A stretch of 64,000 nt of DNA from assembly GCA_964501065.1 (NCBI GenBank), contig CAZCRF010000001.1, positions 62,001 through 126,000 of the forward strand, read 5' to 3'. Every line of letters begins with the position of its first letter. Positions within the stretch are counted from its first letter, which is position 1. The stretch comes from Hallerella sp964501065. GTDB lineage: Bacteria; Fibrobacterota; Fibrobacteria; Fibrobacterales; Fibrobacteraceae. Made by a program: the position numbers and the translations under genes. The notes beneath the pieces were generated by a model. It was not told the DNA's origin. It worked only from the letters and a program-made list of their open reading frames with translations, and did not search any database. Positions 42,072 through 49,404 of this stretch are shown here, one piece after another.

Positions 42072-43787
42072 ATGATGAAAAAGACCCTACTACCCTTTTT
42101 GGCTATTGGCGTGACCGCGTTCTTGTGGAATTGCAGCGAGAGTTCTTCGCCGGCAAGCTCCGCTGACAATACGCCCACTTCCGTTTCAAGTTCCCCGTAT
42201 TATTTGGGCGGTTTCGTCATCGACCCGGCGACGGGAATCGTTTCCGAATTGGCTTCGGGTACGCCTGTCGGGCAGTTGAATGCGGACGGCACCGTGACAA
42301 GCCTCGCCGACGGCAGCATCATCTTGGCGGCGGACACGACGATTCTCCCGAGCTTTTCCGCATCGGGGCTTTTAATCAACAAGAACGGCGTCGTCACCGA
42401 TTTGAACGGCACTCCCGTGGGAACGCTGAATGCGGACGGCCAAACGATCACTTTGGCGGACGGCTCCGTGACGGATCTTCTCGGGAACGTGATTTCGGGC
42501 CCTGTCGTCGCCGTTTCGAGTGCGACGGGAGACGTGGCCTCTTCGGCTAGCGTCATGCCCCTTTCTTCGGCGGCAATCCTCCCGACTTCGTCGGCCGCGA
42601 CCGTGCTCCCGGGTACTTCTTCTGCAACGGTTTCTGCGACCAGTTCTTCGAGTGCGCAGCAAAGCGTTTCCGGGACAGTCTCCGTTTCCGGCAGTTTGAC
42701 GCAGACCGTCGGCAAGAACGAGTCCATTTCGACCGTCGTCTTCAGCGGCGTTTCGGCGGAACCCTCCCGCAGTTGGAATCTTTATTGGTTGCAGACGAGT
42801 TATGATCAAAATGCGGGGACTTACACGATTTCCGGCACTGTCCCGGAATACTTCCAAGAAGGTACGACGTCGGAGAATTTCACTTTTGCAGACGGGGCGT
42901 TCACCTTTACGTTGAACGTCGGCTACGCGACGGTCGTCGCCAGTTCCGCTTCGCAGCAAGTCAGTTCTTCGGCGCAGCAGGCTGTGTCGAGTTCCTCGGC
43001 CAAGTCTTCCAGCTCTTCGGCGAAATCGTCCAGCTCGGCGGCTTCGACGACAACCGGCACGGATTTGGTCTACGTGAGCGGCGGTGCGAGCGGCTCCGGT
43101 TGGGCGACCCGTTATTGGGACTGCTGCAAACCGAGCTGTTCTTGGACGGAAAACGCGGGCAGCGGCAACGAATCGAAAATGTGCTCCGCGAACGGCAAGA
43201 CGGAAATTTCCGATTACAAGACCACGAGCGTTTGTGACGGCGGCTCGGCTGCCACTTGCACAAGCCAGATTCCGATTATCGTGAACGACAACCTGGCCTA
43301 CGCCTTGGCGGCGGTCCCGGCTTCGAACGGCGGCCAATGCGGTCACTGCTACGCGCTCACCTTTGACGGGACGGGCAAATACGAGACCAAGGCCCCGCAG
43401 CAGTCCCTCAAGGGGAAGGTGCTGGTCGTGATGGCTTCGAATGTCGGGACGGATGTTTCGCAGGGGCAGTTCGACGTGATGATTCCCGGCGGAGGCCTCG
43501 GCATTTACAACGGATGCTCCGCCATGGGCTGGGGCGACCAGGGCGAACAATACGGCGGGCTTTTAAGCTCTTGCGAAAGCGAAGTCGGGTATTCCTATTC
43601 GGGCTCGACCCTGACGACGAAGCGCAAGGAATGTCTCACCAACAAGTGCAAGACCGTTTTTGCGAACGATGCCGTGGCGCAGGAAGGCTGCATGTTCCTC
43701 GTGAATTGGATGAATGCGGCGGGGAATCCGAATCATTCCTATAAGGAAGTGGAATGCCCGGCGGCGCTCAAGGCCATTTACCGGTAA
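42072..43787 (+). CDS. GH45 endoglucanase lipoprotein, second copy
   Basis: The 571-residue product has a signal ending LWNCSESSS, two copies of a beta-rich repeat (GTPVGQLNADGTVTSLADGS near 55-75; GTPVGTLNADGQTITLADGS near 115-135), an Ala/Ser linker, an immunoglobulin-like stretch (about 195-290), poly-serine linker (300-330) and a GH45 domain. Catalytic residues D350 (TRYWDCCKPSCSW) and D468 (QFDVMIPGGGLGIYNGC) and the usual cysteines are all there. It lies 46 bases after the first GH45 gene and probably shares its transcript. A start one codon later is equally possible. Confidence 0.9.
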   Translation: MMKKTLLPFLAIGVTAFLWNCSESSSPASSADNTPTSVSSSPYYLGGFVIDPATGIVSELASGTPVGQLNADGTVTSLADGSIILAADTTILPSFSASGLLINKNGVVTDLNGTPVGTLNADGQTITLADGSVTDLLGNVISGPVVAVSSATGDVASSASVMPLSSAAILPTSSAATVLPGTSSATVSATSSSSAQQSVSGTVSVSGSLTQTVGKNESISTVVFSGVSAEPSRSWNLYWLQTSYDQNAGTYTISGTVPEYFQEGTTSENFTFADGAFTFTLNVGYATVVASSASQQVSSSAQQAVSSSSAKSSSSSAKSSSSAASTTTGTDLVYVSGGASGSGWATRYWDCCKPSCSWTENAGSGNESKMCSANGKTEISDYKTTSVCDGGSAATCTSQIPIIVNDNLAYALAAVPASNGGQCGHCYALTFDGTGKYETKAPQQSLKGKVLVVMASNVGTDVSQGQFDVMIPGGGLGIYNGCSAMGWGDQGEQYGGLLSSCESEVGYSYSGSTLTTKRKECLTNKCKTVFANDAVAQEGCMFLVNWMNAAGNPNHSYKEVECPAALKAIYR

Positions 43788-43808
43788 ATTTTCTTCTGAT
43801 ACCCCTTG

Positions 43809-43838
43809 AAAACCGTTCCCTTCGGGGAACGGTTTTTT
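43809..43838 (+). terminator. Strong intrinsic terminator after the GH45 pair
   Basis: AACCGTTCCC/GGGAACGGTT stem with a TTCG tetraloop followed by six T separates the endoglucanase genes from the polyene operon. Confidence 0.95.
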
Positions 43839-43848
43839 GCATCGTTTC

Positions 43849-43856
43849 TATATTTG
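43849..43856 (+). promoter_or_regulatory. TATATTTG box upstream of the polyene operon
   Basis: An exact TAnnTTTG box lies 23 bases before the first ACP gene. Unlike the leaderless cases, a GGAG ribosome site follows before the ATG. It is the only evident promoter for the 12-kb operon. Confidence 0.5.
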
Positions 43857-43879
43857 TCTAAAATTCTGTTGGAGAAATT

Positions 43880-44152
43880 ATGCCCAATTTGAATCAGCAA
43901 ATCAAGGAGGCGCTCATCAAGGCCTTGGAACTCGAAGACATCTCGCCGGAAGATATCGACGACGATGCGCCGCTCTTCGGCAAGAATCCGGAGGGGAAGG
44001 GACTTGGGCTGGACAGCATCGACGCCCTTGAACTGGGGATTGCCATGAAGGATTCTTTCGGCGTATCCTTTTCCACGGTGAACGAAGAGACGCGAAAACA
44101 TTTCGCGTCCATCAACGCGTTGGCCGCCTACATTTCCCAAGCAAAGGATTGA
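43880..44152 (+). CDS. apeE: Acyl carrier protein of the aryl-polyene operon
   Basis: ACPs carry the growing chain on a phosphopantetheine arm. The 90-residue product has GLDSIDALEL with S46 as attachment site and the acidic charge typical of ACPs. It is the first gene of the operon, with GGAG before the ATG, and lies one base before the second ACP gene. Two tandem ACPs at this place are a hallmark of aryl-polyene clusters. The symbol is by analogy with the described clusters. Confidence 0.9.
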   Translation: MPNLNQQIKEALIKALELEDISPEDIDDDAPLFGKNPEGKGLGLDSIDALELGIAMKDSFGVSFSTVNEETRKHFASINALAAYISQAKD

Positions 44153-44153
44153 C

Positions 44154-44414
44154 ATGGACAAGCAACAAATTTTTTCCAAAATCCAAAGTGCGCTCATCGA
44201 AGACTTTGAAATGGATCCGGCAAAAGTGGTGCCGGAGGCGCGCCTGTATGAAGACTTGAATCTGGACAGCATCGATGCCGTGGATTTGATTGTCAAGCTC
44301 AAATCGTTCATTCCCAGAAACATCGACCCGGAAGTTTTCAAAAAAATGCGCACGTTGCAAGACGTCGTCGACGGCATTTACGATTTGGCCCAAGATTCCG
44401 GCAATCAAAAATGA
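44154..44414 (+). CDS. apeF: Second acyl carrier protein of the aryl-polyene operon
   Basis: This 86-residue ACP has the attachment site S39 in NLDSIDAVDL. Its sequence differs clearly from the first ACP, as in known clusters where the two play separate roles (starter loading and chain extension). Its stop overlaps the start of the ligase fusion gene by four bases. Confidence 0.9.
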   Translation: MDKQQIFSKIQSALIEDFEMDPAKVVPEARLYEDLNLDSIDAVDLIVKLKSFIPRNIDPEVFKKMRTLQDVVDGIYDLAQDSGNQK

Positions 44415-46711
44415 CCTCTGCCGTGGGAAAGGCGTTCTTTGTCGCCCTGTCTGCGCTATATCCCATTCTGATTTTTTGCGGGCTGTTCGTTTGGGATTTT
44501 TCCCCGAGGAAAATGAGCCTTTTGCCGTTTTTCCTAGCCGCGATTTACGCAATTTCCGTGGGACGTGGAAAACGGGATGCAAAGACTCTCTTTCTCGTCT
44601 TCGTCCTCGCGCTTTGCGGGGGGCTTTCGTTTTTGCTCGACAATCCGACTTTCTTTGAGTTTTACCCGGTGTTCGTGAATGCCGGTTTCTTTTGCCTGTT
44701 TGCGGCTTCGCTTGTGAATGGCAACAATTTTGCGTTCCGGTTGGCGACTCTCGCGGACAAGCGCATCTTGAAGGCGGCCGACAGCCTTTATGTGAAGGCG
44801 TACTGCCGCAAGGTCACGGGGATTTGGTGTGGCTTCTTCGTCTTGAACGGTTCCATCTCCTTGTGGACGATTCTTTGGGGAAGTCCCCAGGCGTGGTCTT
44901 TGTACAACGGATGCATCGCCTATGTCTTGATGGGGATTCTTTTTGCATCGGAGTTTTGCGTCCGCAGATGGATTCAGGGGAAGTGGCATGTCTATTCCCC
45001 ATTTTCCGAACTCCGGTCGGATTCCCGCCCGGATGATTCCGTCGTGTGCTTTGGCGGCGCAGGAGTCTTCGATTCCCCCAAGACTTGGGGAGATTTCAAG
45101 TCGGACGTTTCGACGCTTCGGGGAACTATCGAAAAGGAAAATTTTTCTGCGTGGATTGTTTCCGTTGACGACATCTACCATTTTCTCGTATCCGTATTCG
45201 CCTTGTTTCAAAGCCGAAAGAAAATTTTGTTCACGGCGAATCGCTCCCCGGAATATATCCGCGAAATTCGCAGTGCGGACATGGGCTTTTTGAACGACAC
45301 CGGTTCCGCCGGGTCCTTGCAGGTGCCGGAAGTCTTGAAAAGCTCCTCTCCGAAAAAGCCCTGGGAACCTTTCGACATTTCGAGTGTGCAGGCCGCCTTT
45401 TTCACCTCGGGGACGACCGGCAAGCCCAAGGCGATTTTGAAGTCCGGGAAGCAACTCGAGAATGAAGTGGCTGCCCTTGCCAAAAGGTTCGAATCGAATT
45501 TTGTAAACAGGGCCGTTTACACGACGGTGAATCATCACCACATTTTTGGTTTGGCCTTTGGCGTGTTGCTTCCGATTTCCGCGGGGTTGCCCATTCGGCG
45601 GAGACGCTTTGAATTCCCGGAAGAGTTGAAGTCCCTGCGGAGGGAATCCCCGGTCATCGTGTCTAGTCCCGCTTTTTTGAAACGCCTCGTTTCCGGGGAA
45701 AGGACGCTTTTCAAATTCCGGAGTCGGCCGTTTTGGCTTTCGGCGGGCGGCGTCTTGCCGGACAATGTGGCGCATGGAGTGAAGGAAATTTCCCGAAGCG
45801 GCGTCCAAGAAATTTACGGATGCACGGAAGCGGGGGCCATTGCGACGCGGAATATCGAAACGTCCGCACTGTGGCAGCCGATTCCTCCGAACGAAGTGTC
45901 GCTTGCGGAAGACGGCCGCTTGAAAATCGTTTCGTCCTATGCGGACGGGGGCTGCTTTGTTTCCGGAGATTTGGGGAAGGTGGACGGTGATGGCCGATTC
46001 GTCTTGCTCGGTCGCGCGGATTCCATTGTCAAGATTGAAGAGAAGAGGATCTCGCTCCCCGAAGTGGAGAACCGTCTGCGGGAGACGGGACTTGTCCGCG
46101 ACGTGCGGGTCGTGCCGATGAAGGGGAGAAGGGAATATTTGGCGGCGGCGATTGTCTTGAATGAAGAGGGGAAATCGAAATTCGATGGCGTTTCCAAAAA
46201 AGACATCAACGGATTTTTTGAAGAGCGCCTTGCCGAATTTTTGGAGCGGACGGTGCTCCCCAAGAAGTGGCGTTATTTGGAAGAGCTTCCCCAAGATTCC
46301 ATGGGGAAAGTCAAGACGCGGGATGTCGCAGCCTTGTTCCGCATCCCGGAAAGTCCGAACTTCAAAATCCTCCGCTACAGCCCGGACGGGAACGCGTTCT
46401 CCGTCAAGTTTCAAATTCCGGAATCGAGCGATTACTTCGACGGGCATTTCCCCGAATTCAAGTTGCTGCCCGCCGTCGTGCAAATCGATTTGGTTCTCCG
46501 CTTCTTCCGCGCTTTCTTGAATTTGCCTACGGAACTCGAACGTTTGCCGCGCGTCAAATTTTCAAGTCCGATTTTTCCGAACATGCCCGTGACGGTGAGG
46601 GAAACCTATTCCCCGGATTCCGGGAAAATCGCTTTTCGCATGGAAGCGGATGCGGGGAGAGTTTGTTCGAGCGGGTCGATTGTACTGAAAAGGATTTCTC
46701 ATGGCGATTGA
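44411..46711 (+). CDS. Three-domain fusion: membrane protein, AMP ligase, hotdog dehydratase (ApeG-ApeH-ApeI type)
   Basis: The 766-residue product joins three parts that are separate genes in proteobacterial aryl-polyene clusters. Residues 1-195 hold about six membrane helices like COG4648. Residues 200-640 are an AMP-forming acyl/aryl-ACP ligase, with FTSGTTGKPKAIL near 332, EIYGCTEAGA, SGDLGKVDGDGRFVLLGRAD and the C-terminal lysine in DSMGKVKTRD; it would load the aryl starter onto an ACP. Residues 655-766 are a hotdog dehydratase with DGHFPEFKLLPAVVQID and the catalytic His near 678. The glycosyltransferase gene overlaps its end by 11 bases. Confidence 0.88.
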   Translation: MTSAVGKAFFVALSALYPILIFCGLFVWDFSPRKMSLLPFFLAAIYAISVGRGKRDAKTLFLVFVLALCGGLSFLLDNPTFFEFYPVFVNAGFFCLFAASLVNGNNFAFRLATLADKRILKAADSLYVKAYCRKVTGIWCGFFVLNGSISLWTILWGSPQAWSLYNGCIAYVLMGILFASEFCVRRWIQGKWHVYSPFSELRSDSRPDDSVVCFGGAGVFDSPKTWGDFKSDVSTLRGTIEKENFSAWIVSVDDIYHFLVSVFALFQSRKKILFTANRSPEYIREIRSADMGFLNDTGSAGSLQVPEVLKSSSPKKPWEPFDISSVQAAFFTSGTTGKPKAILKSGKQLENEVAALAKRFESNFVNRAVYTTVNHHHIFGLAFGVLLPISAGLPIRRRRFEFPEELKSLRRESPVIVSSPAFLKRLVSGERTLFKFRSRPFWLSAGGVLPDNVAHGVKEISRSGVQEIYGCTEAGAIATRNIETSALWQPIPPNEVSLAEDGRLKIVSSYADGGCFVSGDLGKVDGDGRFVLLGRADSIVKIEEKRISLPEVENRLRETGLVRDVRVVPMKGRREYLAAAIVLNEEGKSKFDGVSKKDINGFFEERLAEFLERTVLPKKWRYLEELPQDSMGKVKTRDVAALFRIPESPNFKILRYSPDGNAFSVKFQIPESSDYFDGHFPEFKLLPAVVQIDLVLRFFRAFLNLPTELERLPRVKFSSPIFPNMPVTVRETYSPDSGKIAFRMEADAGRVCSSGSIVLKRISHGD

Positions 46712-47441
46712 ACTTTGTGCGGTCATCCCCGTCTTTCGGCATGAAGGGACGGTTCCCCAGGTCGTCCGAAAGTTGACGGAATACCGTTTGCCCGTATTTT
46801 TGGTCGACGATGGGAATGCTTCGCCCGCCCGATTGGCGTTGCAGAACATCGCTGCGGAATTTTCGAATGTCCGCCTGGTTCGGAATCGAGAAAACGGGGG
46901 AAAGGGCAAGGCCGTTTGCGCGGGGCTTCGCGAAGCCTTTGCCGCCGGATTTTCCCATGCGTTGCAAGTCGACGCCGATGGGCAGCACGATTTGGGGGAA
47001 CTTTCAAAATTCCTCGAGGAAGCGACGTCTCACCCGGAAGATTTCGTCGGAGCGTTTCCGCAATACGACAGCTCCGTCCCGAAGAGCCGATTGACCGGTC
47101 GAAAAATCACGAACTTTTGGGTGGCGCTCGAAACCTTGTCCTTGAAGATACCCGACGCCATGTGCGGATTTCGCATTTACCCGTTGGCAAAGACTGTTCC
47201 CGTTTTGAAGGACATACGCTCCTTTCGCATGGGGTTCGACATTGAAATTTTGGTGCGGCTCTCTTGGACGGGAGTCCGCTTGCATTTTTTGCCCGTTCGG
47301 GTCTTTTATCCGGAAAACTCCCTTTCCAATTTCCGTCTGTTTCGCGACAATGTGGAAATTTCCCTGTTGCACGCACGGCTCACCTGTTACATGATTCTGC
47401 GGCTTCCGAAAATTCTTTGGGAATGGAGTTCGCGTGGATAA
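46701..47441 (+). CDS. Family 2 glycosyltransferase
   Basis: The 246-residue product has a GT-A fold pattern: CAVIPVFRHEGTVPQVV, FLVDDGNAS and the metal-binding VDADGQHD near residue 92. There are no clear membrane helices until the C-terminal end. In gamma-proteobacterial aryl-polyene clusters this domain is fused to an acyltransferase; here the two are adjacent genes overlapping by eight bases. It probably adds a sugar to the polyene head group or anchor. Confidence 0.9.
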   Translation: MAIELCAVIPVFRHEGTVPQVVRKLTEYRLPVFLVDDGNASPARLALQNIAAEFSNVRLVRNRENGGKGKAVCAGLREAFAAGFSHALQVDADGQHDLGELSKFLEEATSHPEDFVGAFPQYDSSVPKSRLTGRKITNFWVALETLSLKIPDAMCGFRIYPLAKTVPVLKDIRSFRMGFDIEILVRLSWTGVRLHFLPVRVFYPENSLSNFRLFRDNVEISLLHARLTCYMILRLPKILWEWSSRG

Positions 47442-48375
47442 GGAGCATTGGTCCGATATTGGCGAAACGACAAATGCCGCATGGAAGTTCCGCTTCATGC
47501 TGTGGGCCTCGAAACATTTGCCGTTCTTCGCCGTGGAAGTTTTGGCGGCCATAATTGTTTTCTTTTTTTATTTGGGCGCGGGCGAGATTCGAAACCGTTC
47601 CCGGGACTATTTGGAAAGAGTCTTTGCCGCCAAGGGGCGACGCCCACCGCGATTTGCCGTGTATCGACATTTTTTGGCTTATGCCCTTTCGATGATGGAA
47701 AAAATTCGCAGCTGGTCCGGGGCGATGCCTTTTTCGAGAGTCAAGGGACAGGGCGATGATTTGGACGATTTGAAACGTCTCCTCGATTCCGGGAAGGGAG
47801 CGCTCATTCTTTGCTCGCATTTGGGGAATATGGAAGCGATGCGAGCTTTGGCGGATTTCAACCGGACGCACTCTCAAAAGAAATTCCAAGTGTTCCCCGT
47901 GTTGAATTTTTCCGTGACGACGCACTTCAACGAATTGATGGCTGGAGTGAATCCCGATTGGCGGGAGAATAGTTTTGACGCGGATTCCATCGGTGTCGAA
48001 ACCGCCGTTCGGATGCGTGAAAAATTGGCGGAAGGGAACTTGATCGCCATTGCCGCAGACAGGACTTCCGCCCATTCGCGCGGCCGTTGCATTCCGCAAG
48101 AGTTTCTGGGGGAATCCGCCCAGTTCCCGGAAGGAGCTTTCATCTTGGCGTACATTTTGAAAGCTCCCGTCTACTTCATCTTCGCCGTTCGCGAAAAGGA
48201 TTTGGACCTTGCGTCGCCTTATGAATTTCACGTGATTCGCGCCAGGACGGCGATTAAAAGGAAATCGGACATTCCCAAGCTCGCCGAGGAATTTTCCCGA
48301 AACTTGGAAAAGTTTTGTCTGAAGCATCCGTTCCAGTGGTACAACTTTTATCATTTTTGGCAAAAGGAGAATTGA
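47434..48375 (+). CDS. LpxL/HtrB-like acyltransferase
   Basis: The 313-residue product begins with GTG inside the glycosyltransferase gene. One membrane helix near 32-50 precedes a lipid-A-type acyltransferase domain: ILCSHLGNMEAMR has the HxxxxE motif (H-L-G-N-M-E), followed by AIAADRTS. It probably transfers a chain from ACP to the lipid or glycolipid anchor of the polyene. It overlaps the thioesterase start by one base. Confidence 0.88.
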   Translation: MDKEHWSDIGETTNAAWKFRFMLWASKHLPFFAVEVLAAIIVFFFYLGAGEIRNRSRDYLERVFAAKGRRPPRFAVYRHFLAYALSMMEKIRSWSGAMPFSRVKGQGDDLDDLKRLLDSGKGALILCSHLGNMEAMRALADFNRTHSQKKFQVFPVLNFSVTTHFNELMAGVNPDWRENSFDADSIGVETAVRMREKLAEGNLIAIAADRTSAHSRGRCIPQEFLGESAQFPEGAFILAYILKAPVYFIFAVREKDLDLASPYEFHVIRARTAIKRKSDIPKLAEEFSRNLEKFCLKHPFQWYNFYHFWQKEN

Positions 48376-48809
48376 TGGAAAAGCCGATTACCGCCAATGC
48401 GGAAGTCCAAGTGCAGTTCTACGATTTGGACTCGATGAATGTCGCGTGGCACGGAAATTACGTCAAGTATATGGAAACGGCGCGGTGCGCCCTTCTCGAA
48501 AAAATCGACTACGATTATAGTCAAATGGAAAATGACGGATTCGTGTGGCCGATTGTGCATTTGGAAATCAAATACATCCGTCCGCTCCGCTTCATGCAGA
48601 AGGTCCGCATCGAGACGACTCTCGTCGAATATCAAATTTGTATGAAAATTCGGTACAAATTCATCGACACGGAAACGGGGAAGGTCGTGTCCAAGGCGGA
48701 GACGACGCAGATGGCGGTGGACTTGAAAACTCGGGAATCCTTGATCGGGTCTCCGCCGTGCTTTCTTGAAAAGGTTCGAAAATTTTTAGACGGGGAAGAA
48801 AATGCTTGA
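48375..48809 (+). CDS. apeK: Hotdog thioesterase of the polyene operon
   Basis: The 144-residue protein matches the YbgC/4-hydroxybenzoyl-CoA thioesterase group: QVQFYDLDSMNVAWHGNYVKYMETAR with the catalytic Asp, and IVHLEIKYIRPLRFMQKV. It may edit stalled chains or release the product. The start at 48375 is chosen for its overlap with the acyltransferase stop (TGATG). Confidence 0.88.
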   Translation: MEKPITANAEVQVQFYDLDSMNVAWHGNYVKYMETARCALLEKIDYDYSQMENDGFVWPIVHLEIKYIRPLRFMQKVRIETTLVEYQICMKIRYKFIDTETGKVVSKAETTQMAVDLKTRESLIGSPPCFLEKVRKFLDGEENA

Positions 48810-49404
48810 CTCTTTTGGGAAGAAATTCCTGTTTGCGGCGGCTCTCCTCGCTACGGCAGTTTTCGCAGCAGATGGTGAAGTTTGGAATCATCCGGCAAAG
48901 ATTCAAGAACTCGGGGACGCTCTTCAAATCCTTTCTGCGCAAAAAGAAGTTCACGGGCACTTCAAGCAGCGGCGGAAGATTTTGAAAATCGACAGGATCT
49001 TTGAATCTTCGGGAAAATTTTCCCTTTCCCGGGAAGAGGTTGTCTTTGACGTTCAAAAACCGTTCCCGTCCAAGATGATCCTTTCGGAATCGGGGATTGT
49101 CCAAGTCGGCCCGGATGGCGTCCAAACGAAAATCTCTTCCGGGGAGAATGCCGTGTTCGACGAAATTTCCGAAACGATGCGCTCCGTCGTCAGCGGAGAT
49201 TTCTCCATTCTGCAAAAGCGTTTTGACGTCTATTTTTCCCGGAGGGGAAAATCTTGGGAAATGGGGCTCTTGCCCAAGGAAAAGGTCGTACAAGGCGTGA
49301 TGAAATCCATTCTCGTTGAAGGGAGTGATGTTTTGAAAAAAATGGAAATTGTCGATGGCGAAGGGAATGTCTTGACTTATGAATTTAGACCGGAAGGAAA
49401 ATAG
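48802..49404 (+). CDS. LolA-like lipoprotein/lipid carrier
   Basis: The 200-residue product has a signal peptide ending VFAAD and a LolA-type single domain (VHGHFKQRRKILKIDR, FPSKMILSESGIVQVGPDG). LolA-like proteins ferry lipids across the periplasm. In aryl-polyene clusters this protein is always found with an MMPL exporter. It overlaps the MMPL gene by 26 bases. Confidence 0.85.
   Translation: MLDSFGKKFLFAAALLATAVFAADGEVWNHPAKIQELGDALQILSAQKEVHGHFKQRRKILKIDRIFESSGKFSLSREEVVFDVQKPFPSKMILSESGIVQVGPDGVQTKISSGENAVFDEISETMRSVVSGDFSILQKRFDVYFSRRGKSWEMGLLPKEKVVQGVMKSILVEGSDVLKKMEIVDGEGNVLTYEFRPEGK

Noticed and set aside
44534..46483. Long open frame on the minus strand (649 codons)
   Set aside because: It mirrors the ligase fusion gene, which has strong family motifs; the antisense product is rich in Arg, Gly and His with no domain pattern.
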